This document shows, one piece after another, positions 7,753-17,168 of a DNA stretch of 53,275 bases. The number at the start of each line of letters is the position of its first letter. Positions within the stretch are counted from its first letter, which is position 1. The notes beneath the pieces are model-generated. The model saw only the letters and a list, made by a program, of their open reading frames with translations. It searched no databases and was not told where the DNA came from. Where the stretch lies: the NCBI RefSeq assembly GCF_014836555.1, contig NZ_JACSQQ010000027.1, forward strand, positions 1-53,275, read 5' to 3'. The position numbers were made by a program, and so were the translations under genes. The stretch is from Oerskovia rustica (GTDB taxonomy: Bacteria > Actinomycetota > Actinomycetes > Actinomycetales > Cellulomonadaceae).

Positions 7753-9081
7753 TCAGATGCCCAGGACCACCTTCGCGACCGAGAAGTAGATGACCAGCCC
7801 CAGGGTGTCGACGAACGTCGAGATGAACGGCGCCGCGACGATCGCCGGGTCGATGCCCACGCGGCGCGCCAGGATCGGGATGCTCGACCCGACCGTCGTC
7901 GCGAGCACGCACACGCCCACGACCGTGATCGCGAGCACCTGCGCGATCGACACACCCGCGACCCACGCCGCCGGACCGAAGCCGACCGCAGCGAGCACCG
8001 TCCCGAGCAGGAGACCCGTGAGCATCTCGCGCCCCACGACGCGCAGCAGGTCTCCGCGGCGGATGTCGCCCACCGCCAGGGCGCGGACCACGGTCGTCGC
8101 GGCCTGCGACCCCGCGTTCCCGCCCGTGCCGATGAGCAGCGGGATGAACAGCGCGAGCGCCACGACCGCGTCGAGCTCGGCCTCGAAGTAGCTCTGCACC
8201 CCGACCGTGAGGCTCGCCGCGACGATCAGCAGCAGGAGCCAGACCACGCGCGCCCGCACCAGCCCCAGGACCGAGACGGTCAGGTACGGGCGGCGCAGCG
8301 GCTCCGAGCCACCCACGCGAGCCGAGTCCTCGTCGTCCTCGGCCTCGAGGATGCGCATCGCGTCGTCGACCGTCAGGACGCCCAGGAGGCGGCGCTCGTG
8401 GTCGACCACGGGCACCGCGACGTACCCGCCGTCGCGCACGACGTTGGCCGCGTGCTCCTGGTCGTCCGTCGCCTCGACCGTCACCGCCGGGGACATGACG
8501 TCCTCGACCAGGGTGTCCGGGTCGCTCACCAGCAGCCGGCGCAGCGACACCACCCCCTCGACGACCCGCCCGGCACCGAGGACCGGCACGGTGTAGATCG
8601 TCTCGACGTCGTCACCCGCCCGGCGCAGCGCGTCGAGGGCCCCCGCGACGGTCGTGCCACGCCGCACCGAGGCCACCCGGGGCGACATGCGTCGGCCCGC
8701 GCTGTCCTCGGGATATCCGAGCAGCGCGGTCGTCAGGGCCCGCTCGTCGGGACCCAGACCGCCCAGGAGCCGGGCCGCGACGCCCGCGGGCAGCTCGTCG
8801 AGCAGCGACGCCCGGTCGTCCGGGTCGAGGGCCGCGAAGATCTCCGCGGTCGCCTCGGACCGCAACGCCTCGACGAGCTCCGCCTGGATCGCCGGGCCGA
8901 GGTCCTCGAAGACCTCGACCGCGCGCCCCTTGGGCAGCAGGCGGAACGCGACCGCGCGCCGCTGGTCGCCCAGGCGCCCGAGCTCGTCGACGACCTCCTG
9001 GGTGTCCATGCTCGCGATGCGGTGCTGCAGGTCCTCCAGGTCGTGGGGTCGCTCGGTCCGGGGCTCGGAGTGTGCGCGCAT
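7753..9081 (-). CDS. mgtE: Magnesium transporter MgtE
   Basis: A 442-residue protein from ATG 9081 (GAGAAGGTGGGG upstream). Residues 1-130 are the helical MgtE N domain, ~130-255 a CBS pair (LGVLTVDDAMRIL), and ~285-442 five transmembrane helices. Family signatures are PLLIGTGGNAGSQAATTVVR and PFISTFVDTLGLVIYF, where the Asp lines the Mg2+ pore. Intracellular Mg2+ gates such channels through the N and CBS domains. A possible Mg-sensing leader was looked for in the ~110 bp upstream and none was evident. Confidence 0.94.
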   Translation of the reverse strand: MRAHSEPRTERPHDLEDLQHRIASMDTQEVVDELGRLGDQRRAVAFRLLPKGRAVEVFEDLGPAIQAELVEALRSEATAEIFAALDPDDRASLLDELPAGVAARLLGGLGPDERALTTALLGYPEDSAGRRMSPRVASVRRGTTVAGALDALRRAGDDVETIYTVPVLGAGRVVEGVVSLRRLLVSDPDTLVEDVMSPAVTVEATDDQEHAANVVRDGGYVAVPVVDHERRLLGVLTVDDAMRILEAEDDEDSARVGGSEPLRRPYLTVSVLGLVRARVVWLLLLIVAASLTVGVQSYFEAELDAVVALALFIPLLIGTGGNAGSQAATTVVRALAVGDIRRGDLLRVVGREMLTGLLLGTVLAAVGFGPAAWVAGVSIAQVLAITVVGVCVLATTVGSSIPILARRVGIDPAIVAAPFISTFVDTLGLVIYFSVAKVVLGI

Positions 9082-9189
9082 GGCCCCACCTTCTCAGGGC
9101 GACGCAGGAGCGGCCCGGTGGAGTCGCGCGACGTGACGAGGCCCACGGCGCGGCCGTGTCCGGGCGTGGCCCGGGCGCAGGGCGACGGC

Positions 9190-9750
9190 TCAGCGCGCCA
9201 CGCGGTATCTCGTGTAGACCACGCCGCCCGTGAAGCGGCGCTCGTCGAGGAGCTCGAGGTCGAGCCGGGCGCCCGCGGGGTAGAAGGACGTCCCGCCGCC
9301 CACGAGCACGGGGTGCACGAAGGCGCGCAGCTCGTCGACGATCCCCGCCGCGAGCGCCTGCGCCGCCAGGGTCGGGCCGGCGATGCCGACCTCCCGCTCG
9401 GCGCGGTCGACGAGGGTGCGGGCGGCGGCAGGGTCGAAGGTCCGCTCGACGCGCGTGCGCGGGACGCCCGGGTCGTCGAGCGTGGTCGAGTACACGACCT
9501 TGTCCACGTCGCGCCAGATGCGCGCGTAGTCACGGACGGCGGGCGACTCGTCGTCGAGCATGGCGGGGTCGTCCCAGACGCGCATGACCTCGTAGACCCG
9601 GCGTCCCAGGAGGAACGTCCCGACGGAACGTTCGAGGTCGTCGACGAACGTGTGCACCTCCTCGTCGGGGGCGCTCCACTCGAACGAGCCCGAGGCGTCG
9701 GCGACGTAGCCGTCAAGGGACATGATGCCGGTGCAGGTCAGCAGCGCCAC
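9190..9750 (-). CDS. Dihydrofolate reductase family (RibD C-terminal-like) protein
   Basis: A 186-residue protein from ATG 9750. MSLDGYVAD at residues 10-18 and the FLLGRRVYEVMRVWDDP block are typical of the RibD-C/DHFR-like superfamily found as lone genes in actinobacteria. VLVGGGTSFYPAGARLDLELLDERRF near the C-terminus completes the fold. It probably binds NADPH and reduces a small molecule; the substrate is unknown and it is not the cell's folA. It is monocistronic, followed downstream by the mgtE region. Confidence 0.83.
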   Translation of the reverse strand: MALLTCTGIMSLDGYVADASGSFEWSAPDEEVHTFVDDLERSVGTFLLGRRVYEVMRVWDDPAMLDDESPAVRDYARIWRDVDKVVYSTTLDDPGVPRTRVERTFDPAAARTLVDRAEREVGIAGPTLAAQALAAGIVDELRAFVHPVLVGGGTSFYPAGARLDLELLDERRFTGGVVYTRYRVAR

Positions 9751-9762
9751 GGTGCACTCCTA

Positions 9763-9802
9763 GGTGTCGGCGGGTATCGGCGGGTATCGGCGGGTGTCGG
9801 CG
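9763..9802. repeat. Tandem repeat, 4 x 10 bp
   Basis: Four head-to-tail copies of GGT(G/A)TCGGCG, outer copies with G and inner copies with A at position 4. They lie in the promoter region directly upstream of the DHFR-like gene and behind the small membrane protein gene. Confidence 0.9.
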
Positions 9803-9809
9803 GAGAGGG

Positions 9810-10034
9810 TCAGCGGGGCTGTGCCCGGCCGGGCGGGACGTGGCCGGGTGGGGAGCCGTGCCGCGCACGCAGGTAGCGCGTCAGGCCGACCGTGCCCCAC
9901 ATCACGGCCAGCACGAGGAGCAGGAACGGCAGGACGGGGGCGCCGGTCGCGATCAGCACGGCCGCGAGGACGAACGCGCCGAGCGCGAGCCAGAGCACGT
10001 TGCCGACGGGTCTGGGTCCGCTGGGACTGGACAT
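9810..10034 (-). CDS. Small two-helix membrane protein (74 aa)
   Basis: Starts at ATG 10034 behind a strong GAGGAGGGG. Two hydrophobic helices span residues ~12-30 and ~33-52 (LWLALGAFVLAAVLIATGA and FLLLVLAVMWGTVGLTRYL), with a basic Pro-rich tail. It is not assignable to a named family with confidence. It lies downstream of hrpB on the same strand (65 bp gap) and may share its transcript. Confidence 0.68.
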   Translation of the reverse strand: MSSPSGPRPVGNVLWLALGAFVLAAVLIATGAPVLPFLLLVLAVMWGTVGLTRYLRARHGSPPGHVPPGRAQPR

Positions 10035-10099
10035 GGTCCCCTCCTCGGGCAGGCGCGTTCTCAGCCTACTCCGGGCACGTCGGCCCGCACGGGTCGACG

Positions 10100-12556
10100 T
10101 CAGGCCGTGGGGTCCTCGGGCCAGTCGTGCTTGGGGTAGCGGCGGCGCAGCTCGGCGCGCACCTGCGCGTACCCGGTACCCCAGAACGACTCGAGGTCCG
10201 CGGTGATCGCCGCAGGCCGCCTGGCCGGGGACAGCAGGTGCAGCAGCACGGGCACGCGTCCGTCGGCGACCCGGGGCGTGGCACGCCACCCGAACGCGTC
10301 CTGGACCTTGACGGCGAGCACGGGCTGGTCCCCGGTGTAGTCGAGGCGGGCGCTGCGGCCCCCGGGCAGGTCGACGCGCACGGGGGCGAGCTCGTCGAGC
10401 CTGCCCGCGGCGGGCCACGGCAGCAGGCGCCGCAGGGCGTTGGTCACGTCGAGGCGCTGGAGGTCGGCAGCCTTGCGGACCTTGGCGAGGTCGGGCCCGA
10501 GCCACGCGTCGAGGCCCGTGAGCAGGGCCTCGTCGGACACGTCGGGCCACGGGTCGCCCAGGGCCCGGTGCAGGAACGCAAGGCGGTGCCGCAGCTCGCG
10601 CGCGGGCTCGCGCCAGGGCAGGACGTCGAGGCCCTCGCGCTCGAGCCCGGTCCGTAGCGCCGCCACGACCTGGTCGGGGGGCGGGTCGGCGACCTTCTGC
10701 GAGGCGATCTCGATCGCGCCGAGCCGCGTCGTGCGCCGCGCCTGGATGCGCCCGTCCGACCACGTGACGGTCTCGTCCTCGCGCAGGGCTGAGGACGCGG
10801 CCTCGTACGCGAGGTCCTCGTCGACGGGTGCGGCCGACCGGATCGTCGCGTCACGCCTGCCGGCGCCGCGGTCGGCGTCCGCGACGGCGAGCCAGTCGTA
10901 GCCCGCGAGCGGGGAGCCCGGCGGCAGCGCGGCCCCCGTGCCCGACGTCATGAGGTACGTGGTCCCGTTCGGCCGCCTCCGCGCGACCCGGTCCGGGTGC
11001 GCGAGCGCGACGACGAGCCCGACCGCGAGGTCCAGGCTCAGGTCCTCCCGGCGGCTCCGCCCTGGCGCGGCGACGAGCCCCTGGAGCCGCTCGGCCTGCG
11101 CGCGCCACGACCCGCTCGCCGGACCACCCCGCCGGGCGTCCCGCAGGGCCGCGACGAGGTCCGCCCCGGGCGCGCGCACGTCGTCGGACAGGAGGGCGAC
11201 CACCTCGGCAGCGAGCCGCGGCCCGACGACGTCGCCCGCGTCCAGGAGGGCGCGCGCGAGCCGGGGGTCGGCCGGGACGCGGGCGATCTCGCGTCCCCGC
11301 GGGGTGACCGTGCCGTCCGGGTGGACCGCGCCGAGCGCCTCGAGCGTCGCGCGCGCGACCGTCATCGCGGCCGCGGGCGGGGAGTCGAGGAGCGCGAGCC
11401 CCGTCCCGTCCGGGCTCCCCCAGCACGCGAGCTCGAGCGCGAACGCGACGAGGTCGGCAGTGAGGATCTCGGGCGTCGGGTGCGCGACGAGCTGGGCGTG
11501 CTCGCCCGGCGACCAGCAGCGGTACACCGCCCCCGGCCCCTCGCGTCCCGCGCGCCCGGCGCGCTGCTCGGCCGCCGCACGGCTCACGCGGACCGTCACG
11601 AGACCCGCGAGGCCGCGCCGGTGGTCGGTGCGCGGCTCCCGGGACAGGCCCGCGTCGACGACCACCCGCACCCCGGGCACGGTGAGCGAGGACTCGGCGA
11701 CGGCCGTGGAGACCACGACCCTGCGGCGCGGCCCGGGCGTCAGGGCCAGGTCCTGCTCGCGCGTGGGCAGCCGCCCGTGCAGGGGGCGGACGTCTGCCTC
11801 CACGCCGGCCAGGCGGCGAGCGACGCCGTCGACCTCGCCCGCGCCGGGCACGAAGACCAGCTCGGTCAGCGCCCGGCGTGCGGTCGCCGCGACGTGGTCG
11901 AGGAACGCGCGTGGCACGCCACGCTCGTCGAGCCGCGGCCCGGGCGACGGCGCCCACACCTCCTCGACGGGGAACAGGCTGCCGTCCGCGACCACGACCG
12001 GGGCAGGGGTCTCGTCGCCCAGGAGGCTCGCGGTGCGCTCGGCCTCGATCGTCGCGGACATCGCGACGAGGGCCAGGTCTGGACGCAGGGCGGTCCGGAC
12101 GTCGACCAGCAGCGCGAGGGTCAGGTCGGCGTCGAGGTGACGCTCGTGGACCTCGTCGAGCACGACGACGCCGACCCCGGCCAGCTCCGGGTCGCGCTGG
12201 AGGCGGCGCAGCAGGACGCCGGTCGTGACGATCTCGATGCGTGTCTCGGGCCCCGTCCGGGACTCGCCGCGCACCGAGAAGCCCACCGTGCGTCCGACGG
12301 GCTCACCGAGCAGGTGCGCGAGGCGGCGCGCCGCAGCCCGGGCCGCGATCCGGCGCGGCTGGGTCACGATGACACGCCCCGCAGGCCGTGCAGCCGCGAG
12401 CGCCGGCGGGACGAGGGTCGTCTTGCCCGTGCCGGGAGGTGCCTGGAGCACGGCGACGCCCCGGTCCCGGACGGCGTCGGTGAGCTCGGCCAGGTGGTGG
12501 CGGACCGGGAGATCGGGCGGCGAGGCGAGCAGGCGGGCGATCGGGTCCGGGTCCAC
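10100..12556 (-). CDS. hrpB: ATP-dependent helicase HrpB
   Basis: An 818-residue protein from GTG 12556, with GGGGAGA upstream; an ATG slightly upstream is in another frame. Walker A is GTGKTT near residue 45 and the DEVH box VVLDEVHERHLD is near 130. SAT (AMSATIEAERTA), the helicase-C motif RAGRAGREGPG and the HrpB-specific C-terminal domain (RRRYPKHDWPEDP at the very end) follow. The length matches the family (~820). It is a DEAH-type helicase with poorly defined function in bacteria, divergent from the small membrane-protein/YidC pair. Confidence 0.92.
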   Translation of the reverse strand: MDPDPIARLLASPPDLPVRHHLAELTDAVRDRGVAVLQAPPGTGKTTLVPPALAAARPAGRVIVTQPRRIAARAAARRLAHLLGEPVGRTVGFSVRGESRTGPETRIEIVTTGVLLRRLQRDPELAGVGVVVLDEVHERHLDADLTLALLVDVRTALRPDLALVAMSATIEAERTASLLGDETPAPVVVADGSLFPVEEVWAPSPGPRLDERGVPRAFLDHVAATARRALTELVFVPGAGEVDGVARRLAGVEADVRPLHGRLPTREQDLALTPGPRRRVVVSTAVAESSLTVPGVRVVVDAGLSREPRTDHRRGLAGLVTVRVSRAAAEQRAGRAGREGPGAVYRCWSPGEHAQLVAHPTPEILTADLVAFALELACWGSPDGTGLALLDSPPAAAMTVARATLEALGAVHPDGTVTPRGREIARVPADPRLARALLDAGDVVGPRLAAEVVALLSDDVRAPGADLVAALRDARRGGPASGSWRAQAERLQGLVAAPGRSRREDLSLDLAVGLVVALAHPDRVARRRPNGTTYLMTSGTGAALPPGSPLAGYDWLAVADADRGAGRRDATIRSAAPVDEDLAYEAASSALREDETVTWSDGRIQARRTTRLGAIEIASQKVADPPPDQVVAALRTGLEREGLDVLPWREPARELRHRLAFLHRALGDPWPDVSDEALLTGLDAWLGPDLAKVRKAADLQRLDVTNALRRLLPWPAAGRLDELAPVRVDLPGGRSARLDYTGDQPVLAVKVQDAFGWRATPRVADGRVPVLLHLLSPARRPAAITADLESFWGTGYAQVRAELRRRYPKHDWPEDPTA

Positions 12557-12696
12557 GGGGCCATTCTCCCCTGTGCCTCGACCCCGGGGGCCCCGCGGGC
12601 AGCACGCGGGCGTCGAGCGGGCCCCGTGCACCCCGGGCGTGGCGCTACCCTGGGCTGGACGAAGGACCGACGACAGGAGCGCAGGAGGTGGGGATC

Positions 12697-13074
12697 GTGC
12701 GGACACAGCATGTCGTGCGGGGCGCCACCTCGCTGCGCGAGCGCTACGACCGGCTGACCTCGACGTCCTCGGCCCGTGCCGTGGCCCTGGTGCCGCTCCT
12801 GGCGGTGCTGGCGCTCGCCGTCGGGCAGTCGTTCGGTTCGTCGTCCCTGGGCGGCGTGCTCTCCCTGCTCGGTGCCGCGACGCTCGCCGCCACCGCCGGG
12901 GCGCTCGGCGTCGCGCTCGCGTGCGTCGCGGTCGCGGTCCTGCTGCTGCTCGCGGTGCCCGTCGGTCCCGAGCCCGTGCCGCTGCCGGCACCCGTGCGCC
13001 AGCACAGCCCCACGACCCCCGGACGGCCCCAGCCGCGAGCGCCGGGAGCGAGCCCGCTCCCGCGCACCGCCTGA
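12697..13074 (+). CDS. Small membrane protein upstream of a YidC paralogue (DUF6412-like)
   Basis: A 125-residue protein. GTG 12697 is chosen because AGGAGG ends 8 bases before it; an upstream GTG at 12688 overlaps that ribosome-binding site. A charged N-terminus (residues 1-26) is followed by two or three hydrophobic segments (~27-95) and a Pro/Arg-rich cytoplasmic tail. Similar small proteins sit beside second YidC copies in actinobacteria (DUF6412-type); this identification is tentative. Its position suggests a role in membrane protein insertion together with the next gene. Confidence 0.65.
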   Translation: MRTQHVVRGATSLRERYDRLTSTSSARAVALVPLLAVLALAVGQSFGSSSLGGVLSLLGAATLAATAGALGVALACVAVAVLLLLAVPVGPEPVPLPAPVRQHSPTTPGRPQPRAPGASPLPRTA

Positions 13075-13183
13075 ACCTCCAGCACTCCCCCGAGCCGTCG
13101 TCGGCCCGGGGGTCCTACCGGTCCCTGCGGAGCTGGCGCGGGAGCTCCACGCTCCCCCTCCCCTCCACCCGCAGGAGTCCACC

Positions 13184-14134
13184 GTGCCCGTCGTCGATGC
13201 CCTCACCCATGCCCTGTCCACGCTCGTCCACCCGATCCAGCTGGTGGTCGCCTGGATCCTCGTCCGTCTCCACTCGGCGCTGACCGCGCTCGGCCTCGAC
13301 CCTGCCGGGGGTGCCGCGTGGAGCCTCTCGATCGTCGGCCTGGTCGTGATCGTCAGGCTCGTGCTCGTCCCGCTCGTCGTCGTGCAGGTCAGGGGGATGC
13401 GGGCGATGCGCCTGGCCTCGCCCGAGATCCGCCGGATCCAGGAGAAGTACCGGGGCAAGAGCGACCCGGCGAGCCGGGACGCGGCCCGCCGCGAGCAGCA
13501 GGAGCTCATGGCGCGCACAGGTGCCAACCCGCTCGCGGGCTGCCTGCCGATGCTCGTGCAGGCGCCGGTCCTGTTCGCGCTGTACTCGGTGCTCTCGGGG
13601 ATCGGCCGCCAGGTGCCCGTCGGGGCGCTGACCGGTGACCTGGTCCGCGAGGCGGACGCCGCGACGCTCCTCGGCGCCCCTTTGTCGGGGACGCTGGCCG
13701 GGGCGTTCACGGGCGGCGCTGCGGCCGGTGGCCTGGTCGGCGTCCTGGTGCCCGCCGTGCTGATCGTCGTGATGTACGCCGCGCAGGTCCTGACCCAGCG
13801 GCTGAGCGCGCGCGCCAACCTGGTCGACCCCACGAGCCCCCTGGCCCGGCAGCAGGGCACGTTCGCGTTCGTGCTGCCCGCGGTCTCCGCGGTCGTGGCC
13901 GTGGGCTTCCCCGTGGGCGTGGTCCTGTACTGGGCGACGTCGTCGCTGTGGGGGCTCGGGCAGCAGCTCGTGACCGGTCGCCTCGTGCCGTCGGGCGACC
14001 AGGACGTGGCGCGGGCGTCCCGTCCTGCGACGGCCGAGGCCGGCGAGCCCACCGGACACGCTGCCCCCGCGCGCGTCGGCGGGCAGCGACCGCAGCCGCG
14101 CCGCGGCACGACGCGGAAGGCGCGCCGGGGCTGA
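13184..14134 (+). CDS. YidC/Oxa1 family membrane insertase (second paralogue type)
   Basis: A 316-residue protein from GTG 13184 (CAGGAG upstream). The 60KD_IMP core starts with TM helix IVGLVVIVRLVLVPLVVVQV, whose Arg is the substrate-groove residue. A coiled cytoplasmic hairpin follows (MRAMRLASPEIRRIQEKY), then NPLAGCLPMLVQAPVLFALY and further helices to ~290. The tail is basic (RGTTRKARRG), as in ribosome-interacting insertases. No rnpA or rpmH is nearby, so this is not the housekeeping yidC locus. It pairs with the small membrane protein 110 bp upstream. Confidence 0.88.
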   Translation: MPVVDALTHALSTLVHPIQLVVAWILVRLHSALTALGLDPAGGAAWSLSIVGLVVIVRLVLVPLVVVQVRGMRAMRLASPEIRRIQEKYRGKSDPASRDAARREQQELMARTGANPLAGCLPMLVQAPVLFALYSVLSGIGRQVPVGALTGDLVREADAATLLGAPLSGTLAGAFTGGAAAGGLVGVLVPAVLIVVMYAAQVLTQRLSARANLVDPTSPLARQQGTFAFVLPAVSAVVAVGFPVGVVLYWATSSLWGLGQQLVTGRLVPSGDQDVARASRPATAEAGEPTGHAAPARVGGQRPQPRRGTTRKARRG

Positions 14135-14152
14135 TCCCGCCCCGGGTCCGCG

Positions 14153-14169
14153 CCGAGCGCCCCGCTCGG
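14153..14169. terminator. Candidate bidirectional terminator
   Basis: CCGAGC-N5-GCTCGG lies between the converging insertase and ketosynthase genes. It is a short hairpin without a T-run; the assignment is from position only. Confidence 0.35.
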
Positions 14170-14196
14170 TGCGGGCTCGTCGGCTGCCCGGTGTCC

Positions 14197-15405
14197 TCAG
14201 TCGCGCGAGAGCACGACGCTCACGCTGTGCCCGCCGAAGCCGAACGCGTCGACCAGCGCGTGCCGCGCCGTCGTCGCGCGGGAGGTCCCGCGCACCACGT
14301 CGAGGTCGATCGCGGGGTCCAGGTCGTCGACGTTGAGCGTGGGCGGCACCACGCCGTCGCGCAGCGCGAGCAGCGCGACGACGACGCCGAGCGATCCCGA
14401 GGCCCCGAGCAGGTGCCCGGTCGCGCCCTTGGTCGAGGTCACGGGCGGCGGGTCGGGCAGGGCCGAGCGCAGCGCGTCGGCCTCGTTGCGGTCGCCCACG
14501 GGGGTCGAGGTCGCGTGGGCGTGGACGAGCCCCAGGTCGCCGGGCGACAGCCCGGCGGAGCGCAGCGCGAGCGTCACGGTGCGCGCCTGGTTCTGGGGGT
14601 CGCCGCCCACGATGTCGTAGGCGTCCGAGGTCAGCGCGGCCCCCGAGACCACGCCCACGACGCGGGCGCCGCGCGCCCGGGCGTGCTCCTCGTTCTCCAG
14701 GACGAGGATCGCGGACCCCTCGCCCATGACGAACCCGTCCCGCGCGGCGTCGAACGGGCGCGAGGCGCGCTCGGGCTCGTCGTTGCGCGTCGACATGGCC
14801 CGCGCCTGGGCGAAGGCCGCGAGGGAGAACGCCTGGACCCCTGCCTCGACTCCCCCGCACACGACGACGTCGGCGGTCCCGGCGAGGATCATCTCGCGTC
14901 CCGTGGCGATGGCCTCGCTGCCCGCGGCGCACGCGCTGACCGGGGCCCGGGCGCCGGCCCGTGCGCCCAGGTCGATCGACAGCCAGGCCGCGGGGCCGTT
15001 GGCCATGAGCATGGTCACGGCGTGCGGGGAGACCTGGCGGTGGCCGTGGGCGTCGAAGAGACGGCTCTGGGCGAGGGTCGTCGCGATGCCGCCGTTCGCG
15101 GAGCCGACCACCACGGCCAGGCGGGTGGGGTCGACGTCAGGGCTCCCGGCGTCGGCCCAGGCCTCGCGGCCCGCGACGAGCGCGAGCTGCTCCGCGCGGT
15201 CGGTGCGGCGCAGCAGGCGTACGCCGAGCGCTTCGGCGAACGCGTCGTCGACGCGCGCTGCGATCCGTACGGGCAGGTCGTGTGCCCACTCGTCCGTGAT
15301 CGCCCGGACGCCCTGGTCCCCGCGTACGAGGGCGTCCCACGTCCCCGGGGCCGTCGACGACAGCGGTGTCACCGCGCCGATACCCGTCACCACTGCTCGT
15401 GTCAT
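14197..15405 (-). CDS. Beta-ketoacyl-ACP synthase (KAS II type)
   Basis: A 402-residue protein from ATG 15405 behind GGGGAGG. The catalytic triad is visible: C159 (VSACAAGSEAI), H297 (HAHATSTPVGD) and H331 (TKGATGHLLGASG), with K326 conserved. The N-terminus (RAVVTGIGAVTPL) and C-terminus (FGFGGHSVSVVL) match FabF. It condenses malonyl-ACP with acyl-ACP in fatty acid or polyketide chain extension. No acpP, fabD or fabH is beside it here, so it is either a lone fabF paralogue or the housekeeping enzyme displaced from its operon. Confidence 0.9.
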   Translation of the reverse strand: MTRAVVTGIGAVTPLSSTAPGTWDALVRGDQGVRAITDEWAHDLPVRIAARVDDAFAEALGVRLLRRTDRAEQLALVAGREAWADAGSPDVDPTRLAVVVGSANGGIATTLAQSRLFDAHGHRQVSPHAVTMLMANGPAAWLSIDLGARAGARAPVSACAAGSEAIATGREMILAGTADVVVCGGVEAGVQAFSLAAFAQARAMSTRNDEPERASRPFDAARDGFVMGEGSAILVLENEEHARARGARVVGVVSGAALTSDAYDIVGGDPQNQARTVTLALRSAGLSPGDLGLVHAHATSTPVGDRNEADALRSALPDPPPVTSTKGATGHLLGASGSLGVVVALLALRDGVVPPTLNVDDLDPAIDLDVVRGTSRATTARHALVDAFGFGGHSVSVVLSRD

Positions 15406-15549
15406 GGCGCCTCCCCGGTCGTGCTCGGGTGCCCGGTCGGGGTCCCGCGTGCGCATGCCTGCACTGTAAGACGCACGTCCCACACCTGCTGCCTCCAGGT
15501 CTACCAGAGGTGCCGAGCATCCGGTCGCCGCTCGGGTCCTGCCGGATCT

Positions 15550-15591
15550 CGACGACAACCGCATGCTCGCCCGACGACAACCGCCTGCTCG
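15550..15591. repeat. 20-bp tandem direct repeat (period 22)
   Basis: Two copies of CGACGACAACCGC(A/C)TGCTCG, at 15550-15569 and 15572-15591, with one mismatch. They sit in the 270-bp gap upstream of the ketosynthase gene. This could be a tandem regulator site about two helical turns apart. Confidence 0.85.
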
Positions 15592-15644
15592 GCACGCCCC
15601 TGGACCCGACCACCGGCATGGCCCGTCGACTTCCCGCGCACCCC

Positions 15645-15671
15645 GCGCACCCCGGGCGCCCCGGGGTGCGC
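15645..15671 (-). terminator. Strong hairpin terminator after the GNAT gene
   Basis: Perfect 12-bp stem GCGCACCCCGGG/complement with a 3-nt CGC loop, 5 bp beyond the stop of the acetyltransferase. There is no T-tract. Confidence 0.6.
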
Positions 15672-15675
15672 GCCG

Positions 15676-16224
15676 CTACAGCGCGTGCGCCATGACGCGC
15701 TGCGGCCCGGCGTCACCCCCGAGGTAGCGCCCGCGGTCCACGAACCCGCCGCGCGCGTAGGCACGCAGCCCGGCGGCGTTCTCCTCGTTGACGGTCAGCA
15801 CGACGACCTCGAACGGCTCGCGTCCCAGACGCTCGGCGAGGCGGGCCGCGAGCGCCGGCAGCGCGGCGGCCACGGCCGTGCCGACCCCCTGCCCCTGGTG
15901 CGCCCGGTCCACGAGGAACCCGCGGAAGAGGACGACGTCGCCGGTCGCAGGCCCGTCGAGCAGCGCGACGACCTCGCCGGGCGCGCCGCCGGGATGCAGC
16001 ACTCCCAACGCCGCGACCTCTCCGCCTCGTGAGACGACCAGGAGGTGACGCTCCGGGTCTGCCTCGGCAAGAGCCACGATCTCGGCGGCCGACGAGACGA
16101 ACCGGTCCTGCCCAGGCCGGGCCGTGACCCCGCGCAACCGGCCCAGCACCTCCTCGCGGGACGCCGGGTCCCGCGCAAGGTCGTCGAGGAGCGTGCTGCT
16201 GGTCCGCCCGGTCGTCGTGTCCAC
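15676..16224 (-). CDS. GNAT family N-acetyltransferase
   Basis: A 182-residue protein with start GTG 16224 and a weak ribosome-binding site; the start is uncertain because upstream in-frame sequence is Arg-rich and non-conserved. The acetyl-CoA loop appears as [18 protein letters not shown], followed by [16 protein letters not shown], which is the classic motif B end of GNAT proteins. The substrate is unknown. It is divergent from the kynurenine operon with 80 bp between starts. Confidence 0.85.
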   Translation of the reverse strand: MDTTTGRTSSTLLDDLARDPASREEVLGRLRGVTARPGQDRFVSSAAEIVALAEADPERHLLVVSRGGEVAALGVLHPGGAPGEVVALLDGPATGDVVLFRGFLVDRAHQGQGVGTAVAAALPALAARLAERLGREPFEVVVLTVNEENAAGLRAYARGGFVDRGRYLGGDAGPQRVMAHAL

Positions 16225-16304
16225 CCGGCGACCGTACCCCCGGGCACGTGCCGTCCGGCACGGGACTCGTGGCACCCGTCGCCCACGGCACCTACTCTCG
16301 GGGG

Positions 16305-17168
16305 ATGACAACGCCGTCACCGGGCAGCGAGCGCCCCCTCGAGCCCGACATCGTGACCGACCTGCGCGAGCAGATGACGTACGGCTCGTACCTGCACCTC
16401 GACACGCTCCTGGACGCGCAGGCCCCGGTCAGCGAGCCCGCGCACCACGACGAGATGCTCTTCATCGTGCAGCACCAGACGACCGAGCTGTGGCTCAAGC
16501 TCGTCCTGCACGAGCTGGTCTCGGCGCGGGCCCTCATCGCGGCCGACGACCTCCAGTCCGCGCTCAAGCGCATCGCGCGGGTCAAGCACGTCCAGCGCAC
16601 GCTGACGGAGCAGTGGTCCGTCCTGGCGACGCTCACGCCGAGCGAGTACGCCCAGTTCCGCGGGTTCCTCGGTCACGCGTCGGGCTTCCAGTCGTGGCAG
16701 TACCGCGCGGTCGAGTTCCTGCTGGGCAACAAGAACGCACGCATGCTGTCGGTGTTCGACGCCGAGCCCGCGGCGCGCGCCGAGCTCGAGCGCCTGCTGC
16801 ACGAGCCGAGCGTCTACGACGAGTTCCTGCGCTACCTCGCTCGGCACGGCCACGACGTGCCCGCCCGCGTGCTCGAGCGCGACGTCACGCAGGGCTACAC
16901 GCTCGACGAGGACCTGGTCGAGACCTTCCGTGCGATCTACGACGACCCCGAGGGCAACTGGCTCGCCTACGAGAGCTGCGAGGAGCTCGTCGACCTCGAG
17001 GACAACTTCCAGCTCTGGCGCTTTCGCCACATGAAGACCGTGCTGCGCATCATCGGGACCAAGCGCGGCACGGGCGGGTCGAGCGGCGTGGGCTTCCTCG
17101 AGAAGGCCCTCGACCTGACGTTCTTCCCCGAGCTGTTCGCGGTGCGCACCGAGATCGGCCGGCCGTGA
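16305..17168 (+). CDS. kynA: Tryptophan 2,3-dioxygenase
   Basis: A 287-residue protein from ATG 16305, preceded by GGGG and a TACTCT -10-like hexamer close upstream. It converts L-Trp to N-formylkynurenine using heme. Distal H57 lies in [16 protein letters not shown]. The axial His region reads [15 protein letters not shown], followed by the substrate loop [14 protein letters not shown]. The length matches bacterial TDO. The stop overlaps the GTG of the next gene by 4 bases, so this is a coupled kynurenine operon. The heme and substrate residues seen are intact. Confidence 0.95.
   Translation: MTTPSPGSERPLEPDIVTDLREQMTYGSYLHLDTLLDAQAPVSEPAHHDEMLFIVQHQTTELWLKLVLHELVSARALIAADDLQSALKRIARVKHVQRTLTEQWSVLATLTPSEYAQFRGFLGHASGFQSWQYRAVEFLLGNKNARMLSVFDAEPAARAELERLLHEPSVYDEFLRYLARHGHDVPARVLERDVTQGYTLDEDLVETFRAIYDDPEGNWLAYESCEELVDLEDNFQLWRFRHMKTVLRIIGTKRGTGGSSGVGFLEKALDLTFFPELFAVRTEIGRP

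Noticed and set aside
9763-9802. CRISPR array
   Set aside because: Units are 10 bp with no spacers; no cas genes are present. No other CRISPR-like pattern was seen.
14197-15405. Type II polyketide synthase ketosynthase
   Set aside because: Motifs also fit KAS II of fatty acid synthesis and there is no chain-length factor, ACP or tailoring gene nearby.
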